This document shows, in pieces, positions 45,597-57,294 of a DNA stretch of 64,000 nt; position 1 is the first letter of the stretch; every line of letters starts with the position of its first letter. Under the pieces are notes generated by a model. It did no database searches. It was not told the DNA's origin and saw only the letters and a program-made list of their open reading frames with translations. The DNA is taken from NCBI RefSeq assembly GCF_000321225.1, contig NW_004451504.1, positions 1 to 64,000 on the forward strand, in the 5' to 3' direction. The translations under genes and the position numbers were made by a program. The DNA comes from Odobenus rosmarus divergens. Lineage: Eukaryota > Chordata > Mammalia > Carnivora > Odobenidae.

Positions 45597-46449
45597 TTAG
45601 CTGTGTAGGTCAGGTGTCACACATGGTGTGGCTGGGCTCTCTGCTCAGGGTCTCGCATGGCTGAAATGAAGGTTTTGGCCTGCTGCCTTCTCCTCTGGAG
45701 CTCAGGTCCTCTTCGAATCTATTCCTGTTATTGGCAGAATTCAGTTCCTTGTGGTTGTAAGTCCAAGACCCCCATTTCCTTATTGTCTATGGACTGGGGT
45801 TCACATCAGCTCATTGCGGCCACTCTCTAATCCTTGCCTAGGGTCCTGTCCATTCTCAAATCAGCAACAGCAAATCAAATCCTTCTTGTACCTCAGATCT
45901 GTCTTCTGCCACCTGCCTGAGAAAATATCTGTTTTTAAAGAGCTCATGTGATTAAGTTAGACCCACTCTTATAACCTTCCTCTGTCACGGAAGGTGACAT
46001 AGTCGTGGGACTGATAGCTCACCATATTGGCAGGGTTCACCCACACTCCAGAGGGAGCAGACAGGGCAAGGGTCATTAGCAGTCATTCTTAGACTTCTGT
46101 CTACCTCTTAGGAGACTATCTGCATGTGTATAAATGCCCAGAAAATGCTCTGCAGGGATATACATCAAATCAACAGCAGTTCTTGTCTTGTGTGGAAGGA
46201 GAATATCCATTCTAGCTGATGCTAGGACTATATGCTAAAATATATGTGCTGATAATTAAAGGGTAAAAGTCAATAGATATGAATGAGACATATGGCTTCC
46301 ACATGCTGAGAAAAGAAAAAGAAATGGAATGAAGAAAACTCAATCTTTTCCAATAAAAGTCTGGAAAGAGGGGGAGGGAGCATGGTAACTCAAAAACATA
46401 AAATCATGTCTGTGGAAAAAGAAATGTAAATGTACTAAATTCTTACATT
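45597..46449. other. Non-genic stretch, probable old repeats
   Basis: The segment 45,690-46,080 resembles an old LTR or DNA relic (GGTTGTAAGTCCAAGACCCC, GTGATTAAGTTAGACCCACT). From 46,100 it becomes A-rich and may already be L1. No gene. Confidence 0.4.
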
Positions 46450-47640
46450 AAAAGTCAAAAGCTCAGAGTGAGATGTTTTGATGCAAATACCTATCATGTA
46501 TAGGAGGTACAATAAAAAAAGACACACAAAGACTGAAAATAAAGACATAAGACCAAAAGCAAGTCAAAAATGAAGGTCATTGTGGTAATGTTAATATAAG
46601 ACTGCATTGGATACGAGCCAAAAGTAATATTTCATATTAATAAAAAGCATAATTACAAGAAAATGTAATAGCTATGACATTTTTTGCACCTGACAACATT
46701 ATTTTAAAGTCTTAGTTTAAAAGACGGTTGCAGAGCAGGAAATTTACTCCCGTAAAATCATATTGCAAGTCTTTAACGTACTTTTCTCAAAAATGAAGGG
46801 ATAAAATGAAGCAAGAAATGTGTAGAAGATTTAAATAACACAATTAACAAGCTTGATATAATAGAAACATAGAAATTTGAACCAGCAGGCAGAGAATTCA
46901 TGTTCTTTTCAAGGAATGCTCATAAAATGTGATCATATAGTAGGCCATATAGGAAGTCTTTTTTTTTTAAAGAAAAGGTGAAAACAATACATTTCTTTTT
47001 TTCTTCTTTTAATTTTATTCATTTATTTGACAGAGAGAGACCCAGCAAGAGAGGGAACACGAGCAGGAAGAGTGGAAGAAGGAGAAGCAGTCTTCCCGTG
47101 GAGCAGGGAGCCCTGACGCGGGCCTCGATCCCAGGACCCCTGTGATCATGACCAGAGCCGAAGGCAGACGCTTAAAAACTGAGCCACCCAGGTGCCCCAA
47201 CAAGCACATTTCTGACCACAATTCAATACCATTAGAAATTAACAGCAACCGTGATATAGCTAAATAGATCGACCTGCCTCAAAATGTTAAAATGCCATTC
47301 TCACTAACTCTTGAGTAAAAGAGAAAAGCAAACCAAAATTAAAAACTCTTCAGAAATGAGCAATAATGGGAGCACCACATATAAAAACCCATGGATTGCA
47401 GCCAAATTAATATATAAATATAAAATAAAAATATAAAAAATAAATCTTCTATCTGAAAATCTTTCTATCGGAAAGTTTGAAAATAAATGAGCTAAACACT
47501 TAACTCGGGAAGCTGAAGAGCAGGGAGGAACAAGAAAATAAACTTAAAAATGGTAGAAGGAGGAAATTAATAAACACAAAGGCAGAAATTAATTAAATAG
47601 AAAACCAGAAAATAGTCAGTAAAAACAAAACACTTGCACT
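46450..47640 (+). mobile_element. Old L1 ORF2 fragment (endonuclease side), split by a SINE
   Basis: Words typical of L1 ORF2 occur in order: GAAGATTTAAATAACACAAT, CATGTTCTTTTCAAGGAATG, TAGTAGGCCATATAGGAAG, then after the SINE ACCACAATTCAATACCATTAG, TGGATTGCAGCC and AGAAATTAATTAAATAG. Many stops; dead. The left limit is uncertain. Confidence 0.65.
46998..47198 (-). mobile_element. CanSINE nested in the old L1
   Basis: Poly(T)-rich left end, GACAGAGAGAGACCCAGCAA, GGACCCCTGTGATCATG, and the head GAGCCACCCAGGTGCCCC. The flanks ACAATACATTTCT and CAAGCACATTTCT are an imperfect duplication. It separates L1 text that would otherwise be continuous. Confidence 0.9.
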
Positions 47641-47679
47641 TTGAGAGGGGAATGAAATAGACATACTTTCCGCAAGTAT

Positions 47680-48110
47680 GTTTCATCAGAGATTCATTGA
47701 AAATTTTGGGAGCACAGGCAATGAGCCAGGTGTTGTTCTAGGCGCTGGAAAAGAAAGTGAGCAGAGCAAAGAGCCCCTGCCCTTGTGGAGATGACTCTGG
47801 TGGAAGTGGGGGAGACAATAAATTAATAAACAAGTAAATCTAAATATGTCTGATGAGGATGAGTGTTCTAGAGAGGGAAAAAGCATGGAAGAAAGATACA
47901 GAACCTAAGATTGGGTTGGTTTGCAATTACAAAGAGGATGGTCGGACCTCTCTGAGAGGGCACATTTGGGAAAAGACCAAGGGGGAGGAGGGAACAAAGC
48001 CTTGCAAATATCTGGAGAATATTCCTGGCAGAGGGAAGAGCAAGTGCAAATACCCTGAGGGAGGGCCATACCTGGTATGTTTGCAAAGGAGGTAAGAAAG
48101 ATACTGATGC
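47680..48110 (+). mobile_element. L2 element (3' part)
   Basis: GAGCCAGGTGTTGTTCTAGG, CCCTGCCCTTGTGGAG, GGGGAGACAATAAATTAATA and ATATTCCTGGCAGAGGG are L2 3' words in order over more than 400 bases. Confidence 0.85.
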
Positions 48111-48139
48111 AGAGGGGTGGGGAGAGAACAAATATACAA

Positions 48140-48545
48140 TAAAGAGGCATAGAGGAGGTTGTTCGTTTTTTGGTTTTTTTTTTTTAATAGAAGTTTTTGA
48201 AAATGTAGCTTATATTAATTAGATGTGGGTCAGTGGTTGTAGCAAGAAAAAAAAAGTCAGAGGCTTAAACAAAGGAGAAGTCAACTCTGTCATAGCACTA
48301 AGGCCTCATCTTAGGCTCCTTCTGCTTTATTGATCTGCATCTCAGCTCCTTGTCAGCTGACTCACCTCTAGGTGCTGCTTCCAAGCAGCACACTGAGGGA
48401 AGAAGGGGAACACTCCCACATTTAAAGGCATGTGCCAGGAACTGCACACAAACCTCACTTCCTTTACAACCTGAATTCTGAAATCTCCCACAACCTGAAC
48501 TTTGGGACTTGGTCACATCCAGCCACAAAAGAAGCTAGGAAAAGT
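48140..48545 (-). mobile_element. Unclassified old interspersed repeat
   Basis: GTCAGAGGCTTAAACAAAGG-type and TTTGGGACTTGGTCACATCC words resemble LTR or DNA relics, but I cannot place the family. Confidence 0.35.
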
Positions 48546-48713
48546 TGTCTCATTCCAGGCATTTATACCCAGCTAAAAACTGAAAAATGAGAGAAGAGAT
48601 ACTGTGGACAACCAGCAGTCTGTGACACAGGAGCCAAAGATCTATCTCTTAAAAACAAACAAATAACAGACAAACAACACCATGCTGGATGGTTTTAAGA
48701 ACAAATTATCCCA

Positions 48714-48920
48714 GGGTGCCTGGGTGGCTCAGTTGTTAAGCATCTGCCTTCGGCTCAGGTCATGATCCCAGGGTCCTGGGATCGAGCCCCGTGTCGGGCT
48801 CCCTGCTTAGTGGGAAGCCTGCTTCTCCCTCTTCCACTCCCCCTGCTTGTGTTCCTTCTCTCTTTGTGTCTCTCTCTGTCAAATAAATAAATAAAATCTT
48901 AAAACAACAACAACAACAAC
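48714..48920 (+). mobile_element. CanSINE with 14-bp TSD
   Basis: Complete copy: GGGTGCCTGGGTGGCTCAGT head, GATCGAGCCCCGTGTCGG core, CT-rich part, AATAAATAAATAAAATC and an (AAC)n-rich tail. The exact duplication AACAAATTATCCCA occurs at 48,700-48,713 and 48,921-48,934. It served as a length reference for the comb. Confidence 0.95.
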
Positions 48921-48939
48921 AACAAATTATCCCAAATCT

Positions 48940-49370
48940 TTAAGAAATAGTCTTTCAGGATACATCCTCTCCAATCCTGTTACCGAGGCTTGGAAAGGAC
49001 AGAGCATTTCCTAGTTCGACCTTTCAGGTTGGCATGGCCCCAATACTAAAACCAAGAATAGTGCACACATAAAAACTATAGGTCAGTATCTTTTATAAAT
49101 ACAGAAGCAAATCCTAAATAAAACATGACTGGTGGTCTGTTAAGAGAATAATGCAATTTGATCCAGTAGAGTCGAATGCCAGAAAAGCAAATATGGTTCA
49201 ACATGAGGAAGTCCATCTCACTTACGGATTAAAGGAGAAAATCATATGGTCACCTCAAAAGTTACTGAAAAATAATCAGGTGCAACCAAGCATCTAATAC
49301 TAGATTTAAAAATAAAACAAACTGCTTGTCAACTAGAAATAGAAGATTTATGTGAGTAGATAAAGAGTAT
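48940..49370 (+). mobile_element. Old L1 ORF2 fragment (RT region, left part)
   Basis: CCCCAATACTAAAACCAAG, AACTATAGGTCAGTATC, AATATGGTTCAACATGAGG and ATCATATGGTCACCTC are eroded versions of conserved L1 reverse transcriptase DNA words. No intact frame. Confidence 0.65.
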
Positions 49371-49424
49371 TGTGGCAGAGATTGTTCTAGTCCCGCATCA
49401 TCCACTCTCTGTTTCCCCTGTTGT

Positions 49425-49835
49425 ACCTAACCGCCAGTTTTAGAGGGCAATATGGCTACTGAGCCAGAGACTACATTTCCCAGCGTTCCGTGCAGCTGGG
49501 TGTGATCAGGTGATTAAGTTCAAGCCAATAGGTTGTGAGTAGAACTGATACCTGCAATTGCTACGTTATTGCTCCAAAGAGGGAACTGTTTGTTTTCCTT
49601 GGAGTTCCCCTTTCCCCCTTCCAGCTGGCTGGAAAATAGCAATTCCTGGAGAGTGTGGAAGCTCCCTAAGGAGACTGGGGGAACTAGCCCTGGGCTGCTT
49701 ACCCTGGACCATCACTGTGAACTCTTATGTAGGAGAGAATTTAGCTTCTATCTTACTTAAGCCACAGCAGTCTAAACTCGCTTTGTTGTGCCAGTTAGCC
49801 AATGCCCTAATCAGTGCACGAATGCAGTAGTTAAC
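49425..49835 (+). mobile_element. MLT1-like LTR inserted in the old L1
   Basis: CTACATTTCCCAGCGTTCC, AAGTTCAAGCCAATAGGTTG and a 3' end with CTTAAGCCACAGCAGTC suggest an MLT1-class LTR. L1 ORF2 text lies on both sides (48,940-49,370 and 49,840-50,110) in the same direction, so this element appears to have split it. Confidence 0.5.
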
Positions 49836-49839
49836 ATAA

Positions 49840-50110
49840 GTCACCACAAACATAATTCCCAGTCATGAATCATAGAAGCATTCCTATTAAAATCAGGAAC
49901 AAGAAAAGAATACCTGCTCTCTTTATTATTCAACATTTTTCTGGATGTCCTGGCCATGTCCTAGAAATTAGGTGAGAAAAAAATAATAACAATTAGAAAG
50001 GAAAATTAAAATTTCCATTACGTGAAGGCAATATTATCTGCTTTCGTGCTAAGAAGTACTAGAAATGGTAAGAGATTTCAATAAGTGGCTAAAATATAAG
50101 AGATTTTGAG
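49840..50110 (+). mobile_element. Old L1 ORF2 fragment (RT region, right part)
   Basis: AAAATCAGGAACAAGAAAAG, TTATTATTCAACATTTTTC and GATGTCCTGGCCATGTCC match, in eroded form, the part of ORF2 downstream of the segment at 48,940. Confidence 0.65.
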
Positions 50111-50250
50111 ACTCAGTTCCTTGTTTACAAAATGGGAATAATAGTTCTTCATGGGATTATCATGAAGATTAAATGAGAAAATGATTGGAAAATGCCTAAC
50201 CCCATGCCTGACATATAGTAGGCATTCAGTAAATACTATTCCTTCCCTTC
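50111..50250 (+). mobile_element. MIR 3' part
   Basis: CTTGTTTACAAAATGGGAAT, GAAGATTAAATGAGAAAATG and TAGTAGGCATTCAGTAAATA are MIR 3' words. Confidence 0.75.
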
Positions 50251-50524
50251 TTTCTTATTCAGCTATAATCAGGAATCCCACACATCTATCTATTACAAGA
50301 GAAAAAAAGATTTCTAAGTTTCTGGAAGTAAAATAAGTCTCTACTGCATTTCTGTGCAGAGGCAAAACCCTACAGAAATATAATGGAATCAGGGGCTCTC
50401 TGGTTGGAAGAAATCTAACAGATTAGTTTGTCTGACAATCCATCTAGGTCCTGAAGGCTCTCTACAACCTGTGCTGGAATGCTTCCAATGCCAAAGAAAA
50501 TATCATTCTCTAGGAGGATCTGTT

Positions 50525-50725
50525 CCTTCAATCCATCCACCAACCCATGCATCCATTTATCCACCCACCCATTCATCCATCTATCCAGCCATCCACCCAT
50601 CTACTACCCACCCACCCATCCATTCATCCACCCACCCATTCATCCATCTACCCATGTAATACCTGCCCATCCATTCATTCATCTACAACCACCCACCCAT
50701 CCATCCACACCCCCATCTACCCAAC
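50525..50725 (+). repeat. CATC/CCAC-type microsatellite
   Basis: Degenerate CATCCATC and CCACCCAC units over about 200 bases, giving His/Pro/Ser/Thr-rich spurious frames. Confidence 0.95.
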
Positions 50726-50734
50726 CACAGCACC

Positions 50735-51190
50735 ATTCCACAGACACTTATTGAGCATGTATTATGCACCACGGTGGTAGGTACTGGGGCTTTCAGATTG
50801 AACATATCTTGGTCAAGATACTCCTGTGTGTAAACATATAACAATAACACACTGTGACAAGTGCTATAATAGAGTCCCCTTTAAATCGCTATAGGAGAAT
50901 GGAAGTAATAACTGCTGGGAGTGTGAAGGAAAAGTTCCCAGCAGGGATGACATTTTAGCCAGGAGCTAAAGAATATCTAAGAGATATCTCCAAGCAGAGA
51001 AGAGAGGAAGAACATTCCAGACAGAGGGAACAGGAAACTGAATACAGAAATGTACATACATAACACGTTCAGAAAACTACAAATAGTAGGGCAGGGGTGG
51101 GGGTGCATGGGGCAGGAGAAGGAGTGCCAGACAGGGGTTCTGAAAAGGTGGCAAGAGGCAAAACTCTGAAAGACTTTGTAATCTCTGCTT
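50735..51190 (+). mobile_element. L2 element (3' part)
   Basis: GACACTTATTGAGCATGTAT, AGCAGGGATGACATTTTAGC, AAGAACATTCCAGACAGAGG and a following GGGGTGGGGGTG patch follow the L2 order. Confidence 0.75.
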
Positions 51191-51690
51191 CAGTTAAAGT
51201 TTTGGTGAGTACAACCATCATTCCCTAGAAATCGCCTTAAGAAAATATGCAAAGAATCCCCATGATGTTCTTACATTAATCTGTGCTGCTGGCTTGGGCT
51301 TAGATGCAGCTTTGCAGAATATATTTTTTAAAGTTTCATTATGCCACTGTACATCAAAATAGGCCAATATAAATTATAATATGGTCATGGCAATAGGACT
51401 TGCAAACACAATATTTTAAGTTTATATTGCTTTCCAAGACCCATAAAAATTATTCCGAATGGCTGTTTGCTTTTTGAAGCCAAATGAAAAGGTATTTGCA
51501 ATTTGATTATTAACAAATCAAATCACTGATATGATATTGGATTCGGTACATCTCGAACTGACTGAGAGCGAAAAATCCTCAGTGGTCAATTATGTAGCAT
51601 GCCTGGTTTATAGTTTCCTGTGTGTCATTAAGAATAAGCAGCACAGCCAACTCCGATTTTATTTTGATTTATTTTAACTATTTCTCTGCT
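51191..51690. other. Repeat-free AT-rich stretch, candidate conserved noncoding DNA
   Basis: About 500 bases without recognisable repeat, with many TAAT/ATTA and TTTGATTATTAAC-type words, and no coding frame of note. Among the repeat-free parts of the window its texture is the most enhancer-like. Confidence 0.35.
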
Positions 51691-51779
51691 CTAAGAATTT
51701 CTCTCCAGGCCTCTACCAGGCTTTGGAGCTTTTCTCCGACTGAGGCTAGTATGGGTATGACCAGGGGCATAGCTGACTG

Positions 51780-51860
51780 TGTTAAAGAAGTAATGGGTGG
51801 ATGGCTGGGGGATACATGGATGCATGAACGCATCAACACATGGATGAATGAATGATACCA
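51780..51860 (+). repeat. Degenerate GGAT/ATGA microsatellite
   Basis: GGGTGGATGGCTGGGGGATA, ACATGGATGCATGAACGC and ATGGATGAATGAATGA units. Confidence 0.75.
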
Positions 51861-53054
51861 TTTTAGTGCACACCAGATTTTAAGAACTGAAGTTCTTTCA
51901 TAGTAGAAAGAGTGTTGGTTTTCTTACTTCTGGCATCAAGTCTTCTTTATTTTTTTAATATTGTCTTGTGTTTTTGCCCTGTGCCCTTGACTAATGGAAA
52001 AGTCTCTTTTCTTTAGATATTTTCAGGGCCTTTTGATATTAATGGCTAGAGAGAAAATAGTATATATGCTCTCAAGTAAAATGAATCATTCTAGACTGGG
52101 GCCTCCTGTGCAGTGTCTCTGATCTCTCTGCAGGTTCAGGGAAAACCTGAACTCCTCCTTTCAGCAAGTGGACCTCTCCTCACCCCTCCTTCAAGCCGGG
52201 ACTTCAATTTCAGAAAATCCTTAGATGACCCAGACTCTGCTAGTGCACAGAAATGCATGACCCAGGAAACACAGGGTAAAGGACTTCTGAGAGGCAGGGT
52301 GTCTGGGGACACAAACTTCTGCCTCCTGATCCGGAAACAGGATTTGAGTTTGGGGGAGCCACATCTTGTCCTGCTTTATTCAGCTCTTAAGACATTCCTA
52401 GGTTACCACTGGTGCTGATGAAGAGGTTATCACCTCTTCCAGATAGATTCCATGGACAGCTTTCACAGGGCTCCCACCATGCGGTTCTCAACCCTGAGCC
52501 TCACCATGAGTTGGGCAGAAGAGGAATTATTTCCTGAATTTTTCTAAAATAGAAGGAGACAAAGATTTAGGGAAGTTCCATATCTTACACAAGGTGACAG
52601 GAATGAACATCTATTTTGTGTATATCCAGGGTCCATTTCCCACCCTGCCCCATGATAACATTCTCCTTAAAGATCCTCTTAGAGAGTGTCATCCCCCATG
52701 ATCAAGCCATGGTTTAGTTTCAGGTGATGCCTGGTCCTGCTTCTAGAGGTGGAGAATGCTCCTTATGCACCCTTAACGTGAAGGAAGATCATGTACTAGG
52801 CTAACAGGATGTATTTCCAGGAATTTCATGTACCTACTGAGACAGAACAGGTGTGTTCCTGGTATTAGTGGAAGCAGGGGTGATACAAGTTTGGAAGTTT
52901 GGGGCAATATCAGTGGAAAGAGGTGGTTTAGGAAGAAGGCAGCACGGAAGAGAACAAGATATGAAAAAGAGAGAAAAACAAGATCCAGCAATATTATTTG
53001 AGCCTCTGGATCTAGCCACACCTGAAATCAGTCCTCCCTGGACTTTCGCATTAC
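51861..53054. other. Non-genic stretch, weak MIR near 52,500-52,630
   Basis: CTCACCATGAGTTGGGCAG and ATCTTACACAAGGTGACAGG look like a diverged minus-strand MIR. The remainder is unrecognised. Confidence 0.4.
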
Positions 53055-53585
53055 ATATCTATTGCTGCCATAACAAACCATCCCAAAATTTAGTGACTTA
53101 CGACAGTAATTCATTATTACTGTCATGGTTTTGAGTTGATGGGCTCAGCTAGGTAGTTCTGAGTTGGGGTCTTTCATGTTGTTGTATTCAGATGTCAAGC
53201 AAACTTAATGTGTAAAATGGCATCTTCACTAATATGTCTGTTGGCTAGGTTAGTATAGGTGGACCTCCAGGGGGCTGGTCAAGCATCTCTCGCCATGCAG
53301 CCTCTCCACGTGGCTGGTTTGGACTTCCTCATAAGATTGAGGTTTCATCAGAGCTGAACCTCATACAATGTCTAGCTTTCCTTGGGATGAACAGTTCCAA
53401 GATAAGGTGGGAGCTACAACGCCTCTGACTCAGGAGCCAGGCAGCATCATTTCTGCAACTTCTACTGTTATAAGTAGGTTTCTGGATCAACCTAGATTCA
53501 AGAGGAGGAGCCTACACAAGGCATGTGCACCGAGAGGCTCAATTCACTGAGACTGTGGTTTTAGAGACTGGTTACCACAATACGC
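53055..53585 (-). mobile_element. Unclassified old repeat, minus strand
   Basis: It starts TATCTATTGCTGCCATAACA and CCAAAATTTAGTGACTTACG. Inner words include GGGCTCAGCTAGGTAGTTCT, CTCTCCACGTGGCTGG and GATTCAAGAGGAGGAGCC. This order is common in mammalian LTR-type relics; the family name is not certain. Confidence 0.5.
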
Positions 53586-54685
53586 TAGCCAATATATTCC
53601 CTTTGATACCCTCAGAGTTAAATTTCCATTACTTGCAACCAAAAGCAACTTTGAGCAGAGCCTGGATTAGAATACAGGCCTGCTCTGCCCTCTCCCGTGT
53701 TGAAATCCTTCAAGACCAAATGGATGGAATATGCTTCTTGGTGCACCCCCTTCCCCGATTTTTCCTCCCCAGTCATGAGAATTACGTCCTTCTTGATTCC
53801 AGTGCACTGCTAGAAATCATTTGGAAGAACTGGTCAGAGCACGACACATCACTGAGTCTCAACACCCTACTTTAGCAGCTCAGGAAACAGAGGCCCAGAG
53901 AGACAAGGAGAAACTACCAGTCACCTCACAGTTTAGGGGGCTCATTAGGGAAGCATTCTGGCTGGAATGATGGATATGATGTTCACATCTTATTCTCTCT
54001 ACTGGACTGTAAACTCCTTAGAAGACAGGACTGTGCCTGCTCCATCCCAGGACCCCCATGGGTCCTTGAACAGGTCTTGGACAGGGAAGACCTTCAATGC
54101 TTAAACAAGCGTTGTTTAAAATTTACAGAGGTAAACTTTACATCTGGAATTTCCGCAGCCTGCTTGGCTCTAAACAGCTCTCTCTGGCCCCTGGGGAGCT
54201 GCCCCTTTGTGCCCCCCCCAAGGAAAAAAGGAAGAAGAAGGACAAAGGCAGCTCACCGGCCGGGTGTCCCAGGCCTGTGTTCTACCAGAGGCTCTGCCTA
54301 TGGCCAAGTGAACCTCCACTTCCTCATCTGTAAAGTGGGATGTAATAACCACAGCCCCTCCCAGTCGTGGGGCTGTTGGATGTAATAATGTATGCAAAAG
54401 GGTTTTGAAAACCCTAACAAGCTACACAAAAGCAGAGGGTTGGCATCATTAGTAGACTGGGACACGGGGACTCCAGTGTGCCCAGTGGGGCGGGGGAGGG
54501 GAGGGGAGGAGCCTGTGCATCCTCAGAAGAGCTGCCACCCTCCCCTTCACCTGCCCGGGGAAACCTTAACCCTCCCCAGGCCCAAAGGATGAGCACACCC
54601 ACCCAAAGCTGCCTGTCGGAGCCCAGGGCTAAGGGAGAGACTGAGCCCCATCGGATTTTCTCCCTCCCCCCCTCAGATTCCCCAC
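53586..54685. other. Non-genic stretch with an L2 tail and a MIR core
   Basis: ACTGGACTGTAAACTCCTTA (about 54,001) marks an L2 tail, and CTTCCTCATCTGTAAAGTGG (about 54,319) a MIR core. The rest is unrecognised; GC-rich open frames at 54,077-54,723 have no domain. Confidence 0.45.
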
Positions 54686-54800
54686 CCATTATTAGCCCCG
54701 AGTGGGGGGAGAGACATGACTAATTGTGCCCACAGTTGCCTCCTGGCATGGACAATTAGCCACCTGCATCTAATTCTGAGGGACCCAGAGGCTAATTGCA
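54686..54800. promoter_or_regulatory. Cluster of homeodomain-type TAATT sites
   Basis: Within about 110 bases are ATTATTA (54,689-54,695), TAATTG (54,721), CAATTA (54,753), TAATTC (54,771) and TAATTG (54,793), with an E-box CACCTG at 54,761-54,766. The surrounding DNA is GC-rich, so such a density is not expected from base composition. This suggests a homeodomain-responsive enhancer, unverified. Confidence 0.4.
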
Positions 54801-54818
54801 TCTGCCAGACCCCATGGG

Positions 54819-54856
54819 CTGTGTGTGTGTGTGTGTGCATATGTGTGCATATGTGT
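54819..54856 (+). repeat. (GT)n microsatellite, interrupted
   Basis: GT units to about 54,838, followed by two GCATATGTGT units. Confidence 0.9.
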
Positions 54857-56289
54857 CCTCGAGCTACCAGTGGGCACCAAAGCAGACACTGCTAAAATAA
54901 GTGGGTATTATTGCATTTAACATCCCCCAAGAGCTTGCTGGCCCCTGAGCACAAAGGGACCAGACCACGACATTGTCCTTCCAAAGGAAGAGGGACAAAG
55001 GAGGCTTTCACTGGTAAATTAGTAAAGCACAGTTCTGTAGCTGGAGAGCACCCCCTGAGTCATTCTGGAGGTGAGGGAGGAGTCCACTTCAGGGCTGCCA
55101 CCGTGATCAGAAGCACCCTGCGTCAGGGTTCGGGACAGGGCCCACCTAGAGACTCCTCCCATGTCCGCCCCCTGTCAGGGCACTGCGCATGCTCTGCTCT
55201 AGTACCGCCATGATGGCCTGTGAGCCTCCCCTGCACTGGCTGCACCTCAGAGGCCAGGGTGGGTTATCGCTCACGCCGGCTCCTGGGTGGAATGAACCAA
55301 TGCATGAGTGAACCAACGGAAGACACCTGCTGCCTCTGGAAGGGCTCAGCGCCGTTTCCATCCTGTATGGTTAGGATCCCCTGGCGCACCTTCTCACCTC
55401 ACAGCCACCCTCGCCTCGCAGCAAGTGGGTTCTGCGGTGGGCTTGGTTCCCAACTCAGACCCGACACCTTCTCACGGTCCCCCTGTGCCCCTAGCCCATG
55501 CTGAGTTCCTGACCTCAGCCTCCATCCCTTGCTTCTGCTCAAGCTTCCAGCGACTGCTCCCTCTGGCTCCTGCAGACTCTGGACCCCATCTGAACACTTC
55601 TGGCCCCTCTGGTCTTTCTACCTTGTACCTCCTTGGGAAGGGTGCCTGCCCTAGCCAGTCCCTAGGGACTTGGTCTTATCAGGTGAGCTCACCTGGTCCC
55701 AATAGGGCAGGGGTAAGGGGTCTGAAGACCACCTCCTCTGAGCCACTTTAGCCTCTCCCAGGCCAGGTCTCCACTGGGTCCCGTTCTTCAATCCCACGGA
55801 CTTCGATTCATGTGCTTCCGTTGTCTGTAGGGGACTGTGCCCTAGCAATAGTTAGAAGTTATAAACTCCCAAATCTCAAAGGCTTCCCGTAATAAGGTTT
55901 ATTCATACACACAGCGCAGCCCAACATGGGCTCATGGGGGAGTCGGCTCAGTGCAGCCATTGAGACGCCCAGGCCTCTTCTGCCTGGGCTCCGAGTGCCC
56001 CACTACCCCACCTGCTGCTGGCAGGCAAATGAGGGAAAGGAGCGAGTATGCAGGATTGCGTGCTGGATTTCCATGGCCACGTCTAGAACATGGCTTCCCC
56101 CGTGTTTCACTGGCCAGAATTCACATGGTTACCTAACGGCAAGGGAGCCTGGGACCTGTGGTTCACTTACGTGCCCCGGAGCAAACAAGATTCTGTGGGT
56201 GAACGACTAGCCAGTCTCTGCCAGCTTCACCTAGGACCTTGTACATAAAGCAGTGAAAACATACAGTTAGGCATTCGTTTCCTCTGTGT
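54857..56289. other. Non-genic stretch, nothing distinctive
   Basis: Moderately GC-rich sequence with many overlapping open frames but no recognised protein, RNA or repeat family. Confidence 0.4.
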
Positions 56290-56640
56290 GCTCCTGATAG
56301 AGGCCAAACACCGTAATCTGACACCCAAAGCCCTGCCTGGTCATCTGCCCTTTCCTCATCCTCCCTTCCACACCTTGTGCTCCAGCCACTGCAAGCTAGT
56401 TAGGAAGCCTGCCCCCCGCCCCCGCGGCCTCCAGGCTGTTCCACACTTCTGTGGTTTGCTTATTCCTCTGCTGCCATGGCCTCTCTCCTCTCCCCCCAAA
56501 CTCCATTCAGCTTCCAAGACCCACCTCAAGGGCTTGTTCCGGGAGAGCTCTCCTCAGCCCCTCCCTCCACTCCCAGGAGAGCCAACAGTATGTCCGCTAT
56601 CACCCTGCTTTGCACCCGCCCCCACACACTCTGCTGTCCA
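56290..56640 (-). mobile_element. Possible L2-derived segment
   Basis: CTGCCCTTTCCTCATCCTCC and CAAGACCCACCTCAAGGGCT resemble the pyrimidine-rich internal L2 region. Orientation and extent are uncertain. Confidence 0.35.
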
Positions 56641-56662
56641 TGGCCCACCTGGCAATCCACAT

Positions 56663-57118
56663 GTATTGGGTTGAATTGTGCTCCCTAGAAAAAATACGTT
56701 AAAGTCCTCACCTCTGGTACTTGTGAATGTGACCATTATCTGGGCATAGGGTCTTTGCAGATGCAATTATATTGAGGATCCCAAGATGAGATCATCTCAG
56801 ATCTAGGACCAGTGTCCTTGTAAGAGAACAGAGAGGAAAATTTGACACAGGGATACTGGAAGACCCAGGGACAAGGCCATATGAAGGTGGAGGCAGAGAT
56901 GGGAGAGACGCAGCCATAAGCCAAGGTGCCCCAAGGATTTCTGGCTGCCCCCAGAAGCGGGGAGAGAGGCATGGAACAGATTCTCACTCAGAGCCTTTAA
57001 AGAAACCAACCCTGCTGGCATCCTTGATTTCAAACTTCTGGCCTCCAGAACTGTGAGAAGATAAGTTTCTGTTGTTTTAGCCACCAAATGTGCAGTAATT
57101 GGTACAGCAGCCCCAGGG
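56663..57118 (+). mobile_element. LTR-like repeat family, copy E
   Basis: The most complete uninterrupted copy: TATTGGGTTGAATTGTGCTC start, GGGTCTTTGCAGATGCAAT, CCAGTGTCCTTGTAAGAGA, CTTCTGGCCTCCAGAACTG, and the AGTAATTGGTACAGCAGCC end. It is a reference for copies A-D. Confidence 0.75.
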
Positions 57119-57294
57119 ATCCAATGTGGCACCCACGCAGTGTGGCTGCTAAAAGCAAGCTACAGCTGTTCCCCTGGGACCCACAACTCATGTGCCAGGC
57201 AGGTGATCTGATTACGTGCAAGACTGAACAGAGTGCCTGGCCTGTGTGGAGCATGAGAACACAAGCTTCTCTAAAAACATTCAAATTTATTCTT

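Noticed and set aside
50471..50780. His/Pro/Ser-rich protein frames
   Set aside because: These are translations of a CATC/CCAC microsatellite in several frames.
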